Below, in pieces: positions 20,085 to 33,100 of a stretch of 64,000 bases of DNA. The DNA comes from Mesorhabditis belari. Lineage: Eukaryota; Nematoda; Chromadorea; Rhabditida; Rhabditidae. The translations under genes were made by a program, and so were the position numbers. The notes beneath the pieces are model-generated. The model did not search any database, was not told the DNA's origin, and saw nothing but the letters and a program-made list of their open reading frames with translations. Every line of letters begins with the position of its first letter. Position 1 is the first letter of the stretch. Where the stretch lies: NCBI GenBank assembly GCA_958450365.1, contig CAUEEP010000737.1, positions 1,539,501-1,603,500 of the forward strand, in the 5' to 3' direction.

Positions 20085-21045
20085 CCCGGCACAATTAAAG
20101 GGTATTTAGTTCTCACGCCAATTATAGCTCTACACAGATAAACTAGCTAAAGAAGAGTTTAAAAACTGGGAGCTTTTATTAAAATGCAATTTTCCAACTA
20201 ACCTTTCTTTTCATTTTTGTTGGTTTTTCCTGATGGTGAAATGAAAAAGGAGTTGCTGGAATATTCTTGGTGATCATTTAAAGCCCTATCGTCCAATTCT
20301 CAAAAGCATTGATGAGAGAAATGTCAAGAGGAGGTTGGTTAAAAAATAAAATTAAACAATCATTTACAACAGCATTTATTATTCCTTTCTTTCTATACTT
20401 TTGCGATAAATTTTATAGGGACAATTCCTATTAGCTTTTTTTATCTATTGGGTTGGTGGAAAGAGAAAGTCCTTTCCGATTTTTGGGGAGTACCTTAAAT
20501 TTGTCAATTTTGACGATTTTTATAGCTCATCCTAAGCTGAATTCAAGACGCATGGATTGGTAAAAACAAGTTTTGAGGGAATATATACGCTTTCTAAAGT
20601 TTTACAGCTATTTTAGTAGGGCGGCAGAGCAAAAATGGTTGCTTTTTGCGTTTCGTTGGTTTTCCGTGCAGAAACCTGGCTAAAAACATGTGTTTCGTGA
20701 TCAGCATCCAAAAATAACCCCTGAACTGCAAAATTTCAGAATCTTAGCCAAAATTTTTGAAAATATTGTCACCGGTGAGTCCGAACCCGCGACCCTCAGA
20801 TCAGCCAGCCTTTCCGCCGCTTTTCGCGATTTTTTCATAGCTTTTCCTTTCCCCCCCCCCCTTTTTCTAGCAGAAGGTTAGTTCTATGTCTCGATCAATA
20901 GCCTTTCTAGCAGAAAGGTTAGTTGGAAAATTGCATTTTAATAAAAGCCTCAAGTTTTTAACTCTTCTTTATTAGTTTATCTGTGTAGAGCTATAGTGGC
21001 GTGAGAACTGATCCGAAAGTCCGAAAGGACTTTCCACCAACCCAA
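20085..21045. mobile_element. Foldback (long inverted-repeat) element
   Basis: 20,100-20,205 (TTCTCACGCC...TATAGCTCTACACAGATAAA...CTAACCTTTC) is mirrored at 20,900-21,012. A further pair, GGTTGGTGGAAAG near 20,451 and CTTTCCACCAACCC near 21,031, lies around it. A poly-C tract at 20,851 and a duplicated CTAGCAGAAGGTTAGTT lie inside. No transposase is seen. Confidence 0.65.
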
Positions 21046-21054
21046 CCTGTTACG

Positions 21055-21128
21055 GAAAGCAATCTAGCCGGGATTGAACCCTTAACCTAAGAGACAGGGA
21101 TTTTTGGTCAGTCGACTATGGTTGTGTT
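21055..21128 (-). repeat. tRNA-like fragment
   Basis: The minus strand carries TTAAGGGTTCAATCCCGGCT, a B-box/T-arm match. The 5' half is degenerate. It belongs to the scattered tRNA-like set in this window. Confidence 0.45.
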
Positions 21129-21150
21129 TATGCTTTCAATCTGTTTCCAG

Positions 21151-21690
21151 GATTTCTGTTCACATTTGGTCAAGTATCTGGCTGGTGTCCGACGTTCAAT
21201 CGAGGCTGATCTCATGCGTTTTCGAGGTGAATTCGCCGCGGCAAAACGGAGGATTTGACGACAAGGTTTCACTAGAATTTGAAAAACACTTGAAAAGAGT
21301 TTTAGAAATTCAACCTCTTGCAAATCTTTCTCTTATCAGAGAGTTCATTCTCAATGAGAGTTAATCCAGATAAAAGCAAATGGAAACAGTACTTACCCGA
21401 AAATTCATTGAATTGGCTCGCTCAAGCAGATATTCACCTATGCTTACAGTAGTGAGACAGAGAACTTTTAGCATAGAATATAAATAACAAAAAACATTTG
21501 TAATTCTTGTAAAAGCGATTGAGATCTATGATGAGAAAGTTGAAGGAAACATTGGAGAAAGAAACGATTGAGGGAATCGATGGATGGATTGGAGAAATAG
21601 AGAAGAGGAAGCGACAATTGACACCGATTATCTCAATCAGGAATGATATCCATGAATTGATGGGGGATTTGCCCGCCACCACAAGTAAGT
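21151..21690 (+). CDS. Candidate helical protein fragment, unrecognised
   Basis: Exon 21,151-21,226 reads DFCSHLVKYLAGVRRSIEAD and ends with a GTGAAT donor. A 49-bp intron leads to exon 21,276-21,359, FEKHLKRVLEIQPLANLSLI followed by REFILNE. A third open stretch (about 21,514-21,690) encodes LRSMMRKLKETLEKETIEG, WIGEIEKRKRQLTP and RNDIHELMGDLPATT, followed by GTAAGT. All are helix-forming and charged, and exons 1 and 2 join in phase. The join to exon 3 is out of phase by one base, so an exon may be missing or a base wrong. The family is unknown. Confidence 0.35.
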
Positions 21691-21917
21691 AGGCAATTGG
21701 AAATTGATATGCTGGTTAGACTTTGAAGTTTATGGTTCAATAGTAGCCATGGTTTCCCAGATCAAAGGTTTCGCTAAGAAAAAAGTTTTTCGAAAGCGAT
21801 TGGTAAAAAACCATGAAATGAACTTGAGAATTGTTTTTGTGAATGTTGAGAATTTAAGAAAAAAAAGCATTTTGGGAACTGTGTCCTTCGTTTTCTGGGT
21901 CAAAAGCTAATTTTGTT

Positions 21918-22143
21918 TACCGTATTCTCTCTAATAGTAGTGCACACCTAAGCTATGTCTAAATTACTCGAAATCTCGAAAACCGCTTATCAAGAACCTC
22001 CCTTAGTGTGGGGTCGGAAAATGTAGCTGACGACGAGGATCTAGTGGGGGTGGGAGTGTTGAGCTTCTGTAGAAAGCTGGGAAACCGTAAAATCGTCACC
22101 AGCTCGGCTCGCCGGGGTGCACTACTATTAGAGAAATACGGTA
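21918..22143. mobile_element. MITE (TACCGTATT...CTCTAATAGTA ends)
   Basis: The ends ACCGTATTCTCTCTAATAGT and ACTATTAGAGAAATACGGT are inverted repeats flanked by TA. It is about 225 bp and non-coding, and related in sequence to 61,067-61,288. Confidence 0.8.
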
Positions 22144-22149
22144 TTTTTG

Positions 22150-23160
22150 TAACATTGTTGATAAAGAAGCTTGTTTTGAACTGGATTAGCCTAGGATTTC
22201 GGGTCAAAAACTAGTTTTGATTCAGTCCCAACAAAATTTACATCAATATAAAGGTAGTCGCTTTTTTGATGGATTTGGTGAGTAAGGCAATAACCAACAT
22301 CCAAAACCAAGCCCTTTTTCGTAAATTAAAAGAAAAATTGAGTGTTTGAATATCAAAAGATTTTCGTTACTAAAGAATTTCGAGACCTTTAGCGCTTCCC
22401 CAGCATCGAGGGGTTGATGAAATTTACGCGGAGAGGGAGGAGGAGGTCTTGTCCGAAGCCCTAAAAGCTTGTTGTACTTTGTTAAAAGATCTTTAAAAAT
22501 TGTTTTATTTTAATAAATCTTTATTCGAATTTTAATAGACAGAAACGAATTTACATTTAAAAATGGTAAAAAGGCTCGCTCGATTATCGGAGGAAATCGG
22601 GGGAAAGCTCAGAAAGTGAAACATGATTGAAAGTTCGAGAAAAAGAACCGGTTTTGAGAAATAGCACATTAAATGTGAGATAGATGCTAAATTGAATTCA
22701 AATTGAATTCAAATTCAATCAAATCACCGTAAATTAAATGCAAATGCGTTTTTTTTCTTTTGAGTTTTTTGAAAAGTGAGATTTGCTAAAATGGGAAGTG
22801 ATCACAATGATTTGAATGAGGAAAACATTTCGAAAGGAAAAAGATTTTAAAAGATTTAATTTTTTAAAGTTTATAGAAACGATTAGAATGATAAATAGGG
22901 ATTTTATCGATAAAGTTGTTCGAGTTGTTTCCGGCGTTGATACGTGTAGTAAGCGTCGTCCATCTCGTCCTCCTATTTTGCGAAACGTGATAAACTCCCG
23001 GGATTCGCTGAAATTTGCTAATTTTTGCTAATTTTCAATTCAATTCGATAAAATTACTGTTTAGATACCAGGAAAACGAATTAGATTTTCCAAATGATCG
23101 ATTGCTTTTCTTTAGTTTGTACTTAAAGATAAAGACGCCCACTCGCTTTTGTAAGCCCAC
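22150..23160. other. Intergenic, no supported feature
   Basis: AT-rich sequence. Short open frames only; no conserved motif or splice-consistent exon was recognised. Confidence 0.5.
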
Positions 23161-23165
23161 TCCAG

Positions 23166-24110
23166 TGCACAAGAAAGAATACTGTCTTTAACTTTCTTTA
23201 GCTTCCTTTAACTTCCTTTAACTTCCTTTAGACGGAACAGAAATAGTGTCTTTACTTCCTTTAGCTTCCTTTACAGAACGGGAGACAGAATAGTGTCTTT
23301 ACTTCTATTTGGCTTCCTTTACAAGACGAGAACAGAAATAGTGTCTTTACTTCCTTTAGCTTCCTTTCAAGAACGGAACCAAATAGTGTCTTTACTTCCC
23401 TGCTATTTCAGACGAGAACAAGAAATAGTGTCTTTAACTTTCTTTAACTTTCTTTAACTTCCTTTAACTTCCTTTAAAAAGAACGAGAACAAGAAATAGT
23501 GTCTTTAACTTCCTTTCAGACGGAACAGAATAGTGTCTTTACTTCCTTTTGGCTTCGCAGCTCAGGAGCAGAGGCGACGACGTAACGGCTCTTTGGCTTT
23601 CTTTTGCTGCTTTAACTTTGAGAACAGGCCAAAATAGTGTTGGCATCTTTAACTTCACTTTAGCCTTTTGGAGCAGGCTGAAATGAGTATCTTTTTTTAG
23701 CTGCTTTAGCTTCCTTTCTAACAAGAACGAGAACAGAAATGAGTGGCTTTAGCTTTTCTTTAACTTTCTTTAACTTTCTTTAACTTTCTTTAACTTCCTT
23801 TAAAAGAACGAGAACAAGAAATAGTGTCTTTAACTTCCTTTAACAAGAACGAGAACAAGAAATAGTGTCTTTAACTTCCTTTAGCTTCCTTTAACAAGAA
23901 CGAGAACAAGAAATAGTGTCTTTAACTTTCTTTAACTTTCTTTAACTTTCTTTAACTTTCTTTAACTTCCTTTAAAAAGAACGAGAACAAGAAATAGTGT
24001 CTTTAACTTCCTTTAACAAGAACGAGGCAAAGAAATAGTGTCTTTCTTACAACTTCCTTTAGCTTCGGCTTTAACAAGAACGAGAACAAAAATAAGTATC
24101 TTTAACCTTT
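23166..24110. repeat. Minisatellite, about 40-60 bp degenerate units
   Basis: Units combine repeated CTTTAACTTC/CTTTAACTTT blocks with AAGAACGAGAACAAGAAATA and GTGTCTTTAACTTCC. Outer units are regular; units at about 23,540-23,760 are degraded, with many small indels. One strand is strongly pyrimidine-rich. Confidence 0.9.
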
Positions 24111-24114
24111 GAGA

Positions 24115-24890
24115 TTCCTCATTTAGCTTTCGTTTAACTTCTTTTCTTTAACTCTTTACAAATAACATTTACTAACTAGCTTTCATTCAGAAACAAAACC
24201 TTTGCTTTCATGCTCAGAATTTCAGCTTTGCAAAACAATATTGACTATTGCTTTTTATAGAAAGAAAACGTCGACACTTTTTGAGAATTGATAATTTGAG
24301 TTTTGCATTTTGATCCATTTTGATTTCATAAAATCGAGCGACCAAGTCATCTTGATCGTTTGTCTGAAGGCTCAGATCAAATCGTGTTGAAACGTGACCC
24401 AGTATCATTTGAAGCCTAAGCTTTATCCTCTTTAACCCATTCAGAAACCAGCGTTTTTCTTTTCGTCTCCGGACCAAACCCCTTTTTTTTTCGACATTTT
24501 GACTCAGCCGTTTATTTTTTGGTTGGAAGGAATTGCAAGAGGAGTCTCCTACACCATTATTTGATGAATGGAACGATTTGGATTTGACTTCAGTACTTTT
24601 CAAATCCTATATTATTCTTATTTTTATCGACATTAAATTAATCAGCATGTTGGTAGGCGAATCAATAGCGCGGGAAAAAGGAAAAGCCGGCGGGATTTCA
24701 AGTGCACCAAGTCTTCACCTGGCTCTGTATCGACTACTGGGTAGCAGGCCTGGATTGGGAGGATTTTCCCACAATATCCCACATTATGTCAAAACAAGAG
24801 TGAATATTAAGCTGAAACCTGCGTTTTTTGTGATAATGAACTGGATCCTGCCCGGGAGATGGCTTTATAAGATTAAGAGCTATTATGGAA
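24115..24890. other. Intergenic, no supported gene
   Basis: Overlapping open frames exist on both strands (about 24,214-24,603 minus and 24,533-24,922 plus), but neither has a recognisable domain or conserved splice pattern. This is the 3' flank of the Flamingo-like gene. Confidence 0.4.
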
Positions 24891-24894
24891 CATT

Positions 24895-27119
24895 TCAAAG
24901 TAAAACCAGAACTGCAAATTGATTCCGGGTAAATATAAAAACATCTTCTTTGCCCACGTAATTTGTAGATCTGCTACAATTGGAATATACATGCAATGCT
25001 GAAAAACAACAAAAGAAAAAAACAATTAATTGAATGAAAATAGCTCAATTAGCGCTGCGGCGAATAATCGCTGCGGTCCGTTCTGAGTTTTTGCTGCAGC
25101 GATTATTCGCTGCAGAAGTTTCGAATGGGTTAAAACAATAAAAAAAATGAATAATAATATTGTCTCTAAATAAAGTTATTAGCCTTTAAATCTTGAGCTA
25201 TTAGTGCAAAAGCCAGCAGGTTAGAGTGTTTTATTTTCGATTTCCTTACCATATTCTACTGTTTCCCCGGTTCGGAGGATTTTGTTAGCTGGTGAGAGAA
25301 TTGATGGAACAAGTGGGTTCTCTCGCAATGACAATCCACCCATTGGCCTCGGCATTACTACAGGATCAGATGGGACACGATCCGATGAACCGGACACCCA
25401 ACCAACACTGCCGCCCGGGCCACTGCCGTGATCTTCATCTGAAATCGTTTTTGAAATAGACTTGCAAGGAATCTCTCAAAGCTTTAGTTAACTCAACTTT
25501 TGGCAATTTCAAACCTGGATAGAGCAATGGAGAGGTACACTCGTGATCGATGACACCACTTTTTGGCGGATCTCCACGAACCCATAACGTTTCCACGCGA
25601 TCCGATTGAGACTCCTAAACAATTTTCTTTTCTCTTTAACTTAAATAACAATGGATTTTATAGCTAGATCTTCTTGATTCACGTAAAAAAACCTTTTCGG
25701 TCTTGATCAATCTTTTTTGCAGTAGTGGAAAATAGATTGGGAATGATAAGAAGGAATGACTAAGAAGACTAAGAATATGAACTAGAATTGAATAAAAAAG
25801 AAACTAGTTTTACTCACCGATCTTCCAAAAGCGCACGACCAAATGAGAATATAGAGTGAAGTTAAAAGGAGGAGAATCGAGGTGATCACTTCGGATAAAG
25901 CTATGGATAACCATGAGGTTGATGGCAGAATCAATGCCCCAATCGTGTAGACGATTGTAAGGGCTGTCTGTAAAAGGAATTTCTACTTGATTTCTTTTAA
26001 AAAAATGAGCTCAATAGTTTGAAGTGTGTTGCTTACCAGAAGAAAATGTTGGCATAAAGCTTTTCGTAGCGCGAACTTCACCACAACGACCTGGAGGATT
26101 TAGAGTTAATCGATTAGTTAGAACTCATTAGCATTTAACATTAGCACTAGAATTATCCTTTTTTTACCTCAAAATGCTTGTCTCTTGATATGATGAGACA
26201 GGTGGCACACGCATAGAATGAGAGCTGAAATCTGACTTTAGAAATCTGACTTTTAGAGCTCTGACTTTAGAAATCTGACTTTTAGAGCTCTGACAGAGAA
26301 CTCTCACACGATAGAAACTTGTTTAAATCGACACTTACCAATAAAAACAATGCAATTGGCAAAGCGATCGTCCAGAAGAGCCACTGTGATGGAGCGAGTG
26401 AGCAAGAGGCGGATAAAAGGAATGAGCAAACGGAGAGACAACAAGGAAGCGCCAATCCCAACAGGAGACACACGGCGCCACTAGAAATTCAAGATTTCGT
26501 GAATATCTTCAAGTTCGATGCTAATATCGATTCTTTAAGCTCTTAAAGGTAGGGTTTTTCAAAGCTAAGGTTTGTAAGCTAGGTTAAAAGTTAAAAAGCT
26601 AGATAGAATCCAGGTTTTAGCATAAGCCTGGCCTAGCCTAGCCTGGCTTAAGCCTGGCCTGGCCTGGCCTGGTTTGAAGTATTCCAATTCTAGATAAGCA
26701 ATCTCAGAAAACCTAGATTAGTACCTAGTTTTGTGTATTCCCTTCAGCTAGCATTCGGTAAATGTGCAACGAGTAAAGGAAAAGCCAACAGAATGGAGAG
26801 ACAGAGGTGAACGAGAGGATCGCATTGCGAACACCGCAGAAAATCTGGAAATGGGATTTCTTGCTGAACTTCTTTACATATTCGATACGACGATACGATC
26901 TAAATGAATTTTCTTTATCTTTACCGTATTAATAGTGATTCGATGCAAGAAATAGATGTTGATTGCATGAGCGGCGAAAGAGAGGATGAAAGCCACGCGG
27001 ACAGGTCTTGTCCTCAAACCGCGTCGGCTGAGGGTGAATACGAGAGCCAAGGAAAGCACGAGGAGAGCGGAAACGGCTGACAGCGGGGCAACAGGCGAGG
27101 TGGCCATCGTGAGACGGAT
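24895..27119 (-). other. fmi-1: Flamingo-like gene: seven-transmembrane domain and tail
   Basis: 27,119-26,925 holds TM1-TM2 ([38 protein letters not shown]). 26,844-26,725 holds TM3 ([20 protein letters not shown]). About 26,473-26,335 holds TM4-TM5 ([35 protein letters not shown]). 26.23-26.04 kb gives short loop/TM6 exons ([14 protein letters not shown]). 25.97-25.82 kb holds the last helices ([37 protein letters not shown]). Exons at about 25,615-25,516 and 25,438-25,250 encode an acidic, Ser/Pro/Gly-rich tail ([20 protein letters not shown]). The SLHIYRML motif matches CELSR TM3. Confidence 0.82.
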
Positions 27120-30100
27120 CTGGAAAAGATTTTCAAGTCTAGTTAGATACTATTCAGCTCAGATATTTGGTTTTAAGAGCATCTGTGTCCTCTTGGTAAA
27201 CTTAGCTGCTTAGCTCATTTAACTAACTTCTTAGCTGTTTTGAGTCTCAAAAATAGCAAGACCAATCAGCTCTATTCTGAAACTACTTACCTTTTGAAAT
27301 CAAGTTTCTTTAAACAGTGCTTCAATGTGAAAATTATAAATAGAATCGATTTGATGACCGATATTTTTTACTCAGTTTTAACTAATTTTTCTTAAAACCC
27401 ACTAGAACTCCAATTATCGACTTTCATGAGAATTGTGTAGAGACCAGGTTTATCGAAAAAGACAAGCTGCATGAGAGGCATTCAATCCAGTAAGTGTTGC
27501 GCCTTTTGTCGACCATTGCTCAACATCCGATGATATGTAGTGGACACACTCTGGGTATCTGGAATCAAATTTGTTTAGTTTATTGCTCATAAAAAGATCA
27601 CTGACTTCCATCCGGATTCCTCCTTTAACGGGAATTCGATGAGAATCGGCTGCGTGGAGTTTGTTTGAGCTGCGACGAGGGGAGCTGAACATCGCACACA
27701 ACGCGGGTGGGGGATGATCTAAAGGAAATGTTTGATCCACTGAATTTTAGTGTAGGCTAAGATAAGCATTTGATAATTAAGTTTTCCTCTGATACCTGAT
27801 AAAATCCCCAAGTTGACCCATCTCCAAAAGAAATTCGAATCGTTGGGAAATCCACTGGACGCTCGTCGACAAAGTTATTGAATTTAGGCAAAAGCTCGTT
27901 GTTGTCAAGTCGATCGATTGCAAACACTGAAATTTAGATTCTAAATTAGATTAGATTTCATTTTAGATTAGATTTATCTGAAAATCAGCTAGAGTTAGAA
28001 GCTTACAGATATTCTCGGATTGAACAGCGAATGGTTGAAGATAGGGTCGATTTTGATGAAGATGCAAGAGTGCTTTCCCAAGCTCGGCCAATCTCGCGCC
28101 AAGCAGCACGGATTGAGCCGGTGATTCTCGGGGTAGGATCTAAGAGAGATTTTAGATTTTCTAAGTAAAAAGATTAGAGAAATGCAATTTTCTAATGCTA
28201 AAGTTAACTTTTTATATATTTCTCGAAAGTTTTTTTTGAAAAATAGTATCTAATTGGGTCCTGAAGTACTGTAAAACCTTTTATAGAAATTCAAGTAGTA
28301 ATTCTTGGTGTTGAGGCTCAAAAGCTAGAATTAGCTATGTAAATGTAAATGTAAATTTTGTTTATAAAGTTACCTGCGCCACTGAGTCGATCAATTTCCG
28401 TGTGAAATCGTGATCATGAATATGGGTGGCAGCGTGCTCAGCGATCTCTCCCTCGAGCACTTTTTCGAGCACCAAACGACCGATTTCAAGGCTTCGACCC
28501 TAGAATTTAAATAATTAGATTTATTTACAAAATAAATCTACCTTAGTTTCTCTCTATTTCGTTTTCTTTAAACAAATGAATCCTGTTTTCGTACCTTTAA
28601 AACTGTCCTCATCACGCGACGCATTGTAGACGGCGCTCACGATGTCTTGTGGGCCCAAACTTGAGACCTAAAATGATTTATATTTAGATATCTATCTATA
28701 TATATCTAGATTTCATACTTAAATCTATAATCTAACTTGAATACCTTTGGCGATGTTCGTGGAAAACTCTTTCGTGTTTGTTTTTCCAGCTCTCCAGTTT
28801 GCCATTTTGCGTTCTCGCCTGCGGCATTTTCGGGTTGCCAAGCCGGTCTAAAATTTGATTAACCGTTTACCGCAAACAATTGGCAGATTTTTAAAATACT
28901 TATATAATTAAATCCTTATCTTCCCTCGCCTCATTATTCGCACCAGATTGCTTTGCCCACCGCCACTCAACGTTGTCGGCCATTGAATACCGCCGTCTTT
29001 GTTGAAAGGACATCGCCCACGCAACGATAAACAACGCAGCGATTTTGGAATTAAAGAACCTGGACTAAGTAGGTCTTGAAGTAAAGTAAACTTTATTTAT
29101 TGATCCGATTACTAAAGTACTCGATTCTTTAACAATTTTTTTTGCTCCCACTTGTGTGTGTCACTCTCGCATCCGATCACATCGCCTTCCCATCACTTCT
29201 CAAAGCACCTGGACATTGTCCCTTCACTTCGCACTCTTCCGATGTTGCACCCAATCCACCTCGCATCCAATGCATCGTCCTCCCAGCTCCCAGAGGCTTT
29301 CTGAAATTTTGTTCTTGATTTATTGACGCAATTCGTATTCGAAACTAATAACTCACTGGGCACGGCATTGGCGATTCGCGGATGTTTTTGATCAGTGAAC
29401 CCATATATTGTGAGCAATCCGCATCGACGACATTTCCAAATCTTCCCCACCAACCCCGTGAAATCAACTACGTAACGGTGCCATTGATCCATATTTGGTG
29501 TACCGTAGCCTGGAAGTAATTGTTTAAAAGTCAGCTACAAGTCAGTCAGCCACAAGTCAGTCAGCTACAAAATCAGTCGGCTACAAGTCCAGATTCAGCT
29601 ACAAGTCAGTCAGCTACAAGTCAATTATTCAAGTCAAATCAGCCTACAGTGACCTTCAAATATCTCACCTGTTGTACAGTAACCTTCGTATCCCTTTGTG
29701 GTGTTTGTTTGTTGACATATTCCACCCGAACAAACACCTTTCGGTGAGCAAATCGGATCTACGCACGAGGCTCCAGCGAATCCTGAAAGAATTTGTGAGA
29801 GAAGATAAGGACTGAACAAAATGTTGGATTCAGTACTGTAACTGTATGAACTTTGTTGTTAATTTTTCTTTATGTGCCAACAGCTTGTTTATAACTGGAA
29901 GTTTTTCAAAGAAAGATCAAATCTAACCGTTTCACATTCACATTTGTGTCCTTCCCAAAGTGGTCGGCACCTACAGGGGTTCTCTGGGCATGCCGCTTGG
30001 CCAGCCTTTGTCGAGACGCAGCCCTGTCGGACCTTAGTTTTCAAAATTTACTATATCATTACAGTTCTACACTTTTTAAGAAAGATCTTCATGACGGTTG

Positions 30101-33100
30101 ATTTTGTTTCACTTTTGAAACACAGAAAGGTATTGAAACCTTTATTAAGCACAGCTTACAGTGACCCAAATCAAGCACCTTTTTCGGTGTTTCGTTTTTG
30201 TTGAACGCACCATTTAGTTGAATCTCTTTTCGAAAGCATCCCTCGAAGAGCAGGGATGGATGTGAGGATGAGGGGGCGATTCCCGAATAGAATGACGTCA
30301 TTTTCTGATTTCCTCAAGTACCCAAAGCGCAACGATTGTGTCTTCGAGTAGATTCCATCGACGATCGTCGTCACCTCGTCAGTAGCTTTAAATTCGACTT
30401 CAGTCTGCAAAAGAAACACAATTATTTCTCTCGTCACAGTTAAATGCTAGGTGTCCCGCCCTGGACCTTTATGCAAATTTTATGGAAATTCCAAGGCGTT
30501 TGAGATAATCTTAAACCAAGGCTTTCTGTAAACAACTTAAACTGGAAAAATACTCATAGTACTTTTGGCAAGTCCACCGGTGGATCATATCGTAAATGTG
30601 GTTAAGTACATGCTTGATTATATCAGTTCTGTTTTTATTTCCGATCTCACCTTTGTCCAATGTCCTCTGGCTTATCTGGGGCACGGGATGTTTTGCGCTG
30701 GTAGCCAGTATTCGATTTTCAATAGGCCATCTTCTGGCTAAAAATCTTCGAAATTATGTTTTTCATTGTAGTTCCGCTGCCAGAATATAGAACAGATTCT
30801 TGTCATCGAATTCAATCGCGAAAATCTGAGTGTCATCGCGAATCGTATGGAACTCAAGCGACACACTGAATGGAATCGACGCCATTGAGGAAGAGGCACA
30901 CCTGTGACAGTATTCTCCTGCTACAGTCATCTCCTGCTTTTGCAATCTTTCATTTACAGTAATCTTTTTTTCTGAACCCCCCCCGGCTATAGACTTCCAG
31001 CTAATCCTCAGCTAAACAAACCTTCCAAGTTTTGAAACGATTCCTCTTCACCCCCAATGTGATCTGCCTCAATCTCGACTTTTCCCCGTGACAATCACCG
31101 ATTTTGTTGGAACATATAACCGATCCCCACTATCCGATAATTACTGACCTGACCCATCCATCTACAAATAAGTTAAAGATTAGAATTCTATCCATTAGAC
31201 TAAATTGGGAATACGTATACAATTGTACAAGGATGACTGCATCAGCTTTCTTTACCTATTCCTGTACACAATGTGCCCATGTCCACAGGAAGATTCACGA
31301 CAAAAGTCACGCTTTGGACCCCAACCCTGATTCTCAATGTCATATTCTTCGATATGAAGCTTTTGCATTTTATTCACCTCCTCAACTTCCCCAATCATCT
31401 TCTCGAAATCTTGCAGATTCGAAAGTCGATCAACGTGGAGATCAGAAGCGTGAAATTTGATAGCATCCATTAAATCCATTCTCTCCTACCCCTAAACAGG
31501 CTCCAGCGAGTGGTTTAATCCTTGAAAGCAAAAGTTCTGATGAGGTGGGACTGGGCCCGCCTCCGAAGAGACCAGTGCCTTAAACTGGCGCTTGTGAGCC
31601 GCTCGGCCATCTCACCAACGAGGACAGGGGCTCACCTGGCGGCTTTTGTTGGGTCGACCGCCGAGAGAGGAGGAGCCGGATTGAGTCGAAAAGCGGATGG
31701 CATTGAATGGATGGATCGAGGCATCTGACCCCCGAAATGAAATTTAGTTGAGGGAAAGAAGCTCCGGAAAATGGGGAAGGGCAAGAGATACTTGGAACAG
31801 TAAACACAAAGATAACCAAAAAATAACTTTTAAGGTTATAATTATAAATTTACAATTGGATAAGCGGGCCCAGTCGTTTTAGCTTTCATTTTCCCTAGTA
31901 GTGTACACAAAACATAGCTTCCAGTGCTTGGAGGTCAAATTTCACAAAACTAGTGTTGCCAGGTCTCACTTACTGTTTAAATACCATTCAGGAGCTAAAT
32001 TAGCTATTTTAAGTACTTTATCAATAATTTATTAATATGATGTATCGAAATAAATAAACTTTTAAAATAATTAACTAAATAAATATAACTTTTAAATAAT
32101 AAAACTCCCTTTGCTGGTAGTTTGTTGGTGGCCTGAGTAGCGCAATTCGGTGATCCAGCCGCTAAACGAGAACAAGCGGATCATAATCATCCAACCAAAG
32201 AGTCAACGTCTAAAAAGAACATTTGATTGACTTTATCTAAACTTTTCAACACTGTAATTTGATCAAATTTGAAAAGCTTATTTCTTGTGTTGATAGCTTT
32301 TGATAGCTAAGAGTGTTATGTGTACCCATCTGGAGTTATCTTAAGAGTGTGCTTATCTTCCCCTTATCATAGTTGCAACTTGAAAGTTTGTAGACTTATT
32401 TTTGGCCCTTTTTTGAAATAACTAATGCACAATTCATTAAAAATCTTAGCTTTTATCTCAATAAAAATCCTTATTTATTCTTTTAAAAAGGCTTTTGACA
32501 GATTAAGAAAGCTTCGATTTTCAAGTCAGATTTGTAGATTTTAGATTTGTAGATTTCTAGGGGACATAAAGTTGAGGGAACTAAAAAATGATGAGCAATA
32601 GATGAAGCTATCATCCAGATCGCTTCATCCCAAGCTGCTTGCTTAACACTCAGCGAGCTTCTGCTTGAAAGACTTTGCTCGTCAGGGAAAGCTTACTGAA
32701 TTATCTTTGCACTTAATCTTCATGCTTTTTAGAATATTTAGAAGACTTAAAAAGCTTAACTCGACAGCCAGCTCTAACCTTAGAAATTGATTTACTCTTG
32801 TAATATTCCAGATTAAAATCGATAGTTCAATCAAAGCCTGACCCTCTCGAAATAAGTGATGGTCGCTGTGTTTGCCAATGTCCGTCTCATTTATTCGATT
32901 CTCTTTCTCGTCACTCAATTCAGCGAGTTTCGTTTGACCGCCAAGCCTAGATTTCTTAGAAACATTTAAACTATATATGAGATTAATTCTTATTGTTCCA
33001 CTCACCCCAAATTCGGCTCTCAAATCCCCGATTCTCGATCGACAACTCAAGAAATCGGTTACTTCGATCCCCGACAAAGAAGGATCGGTACCGGCTCGAG

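Noticed and set aside
24214..24922. Overlapping 129-codon frames on opposite strands
   Set aside because: No recognisable motif, no splice-consistent partners, and overlapping antisense frames of this size are expected by chance.
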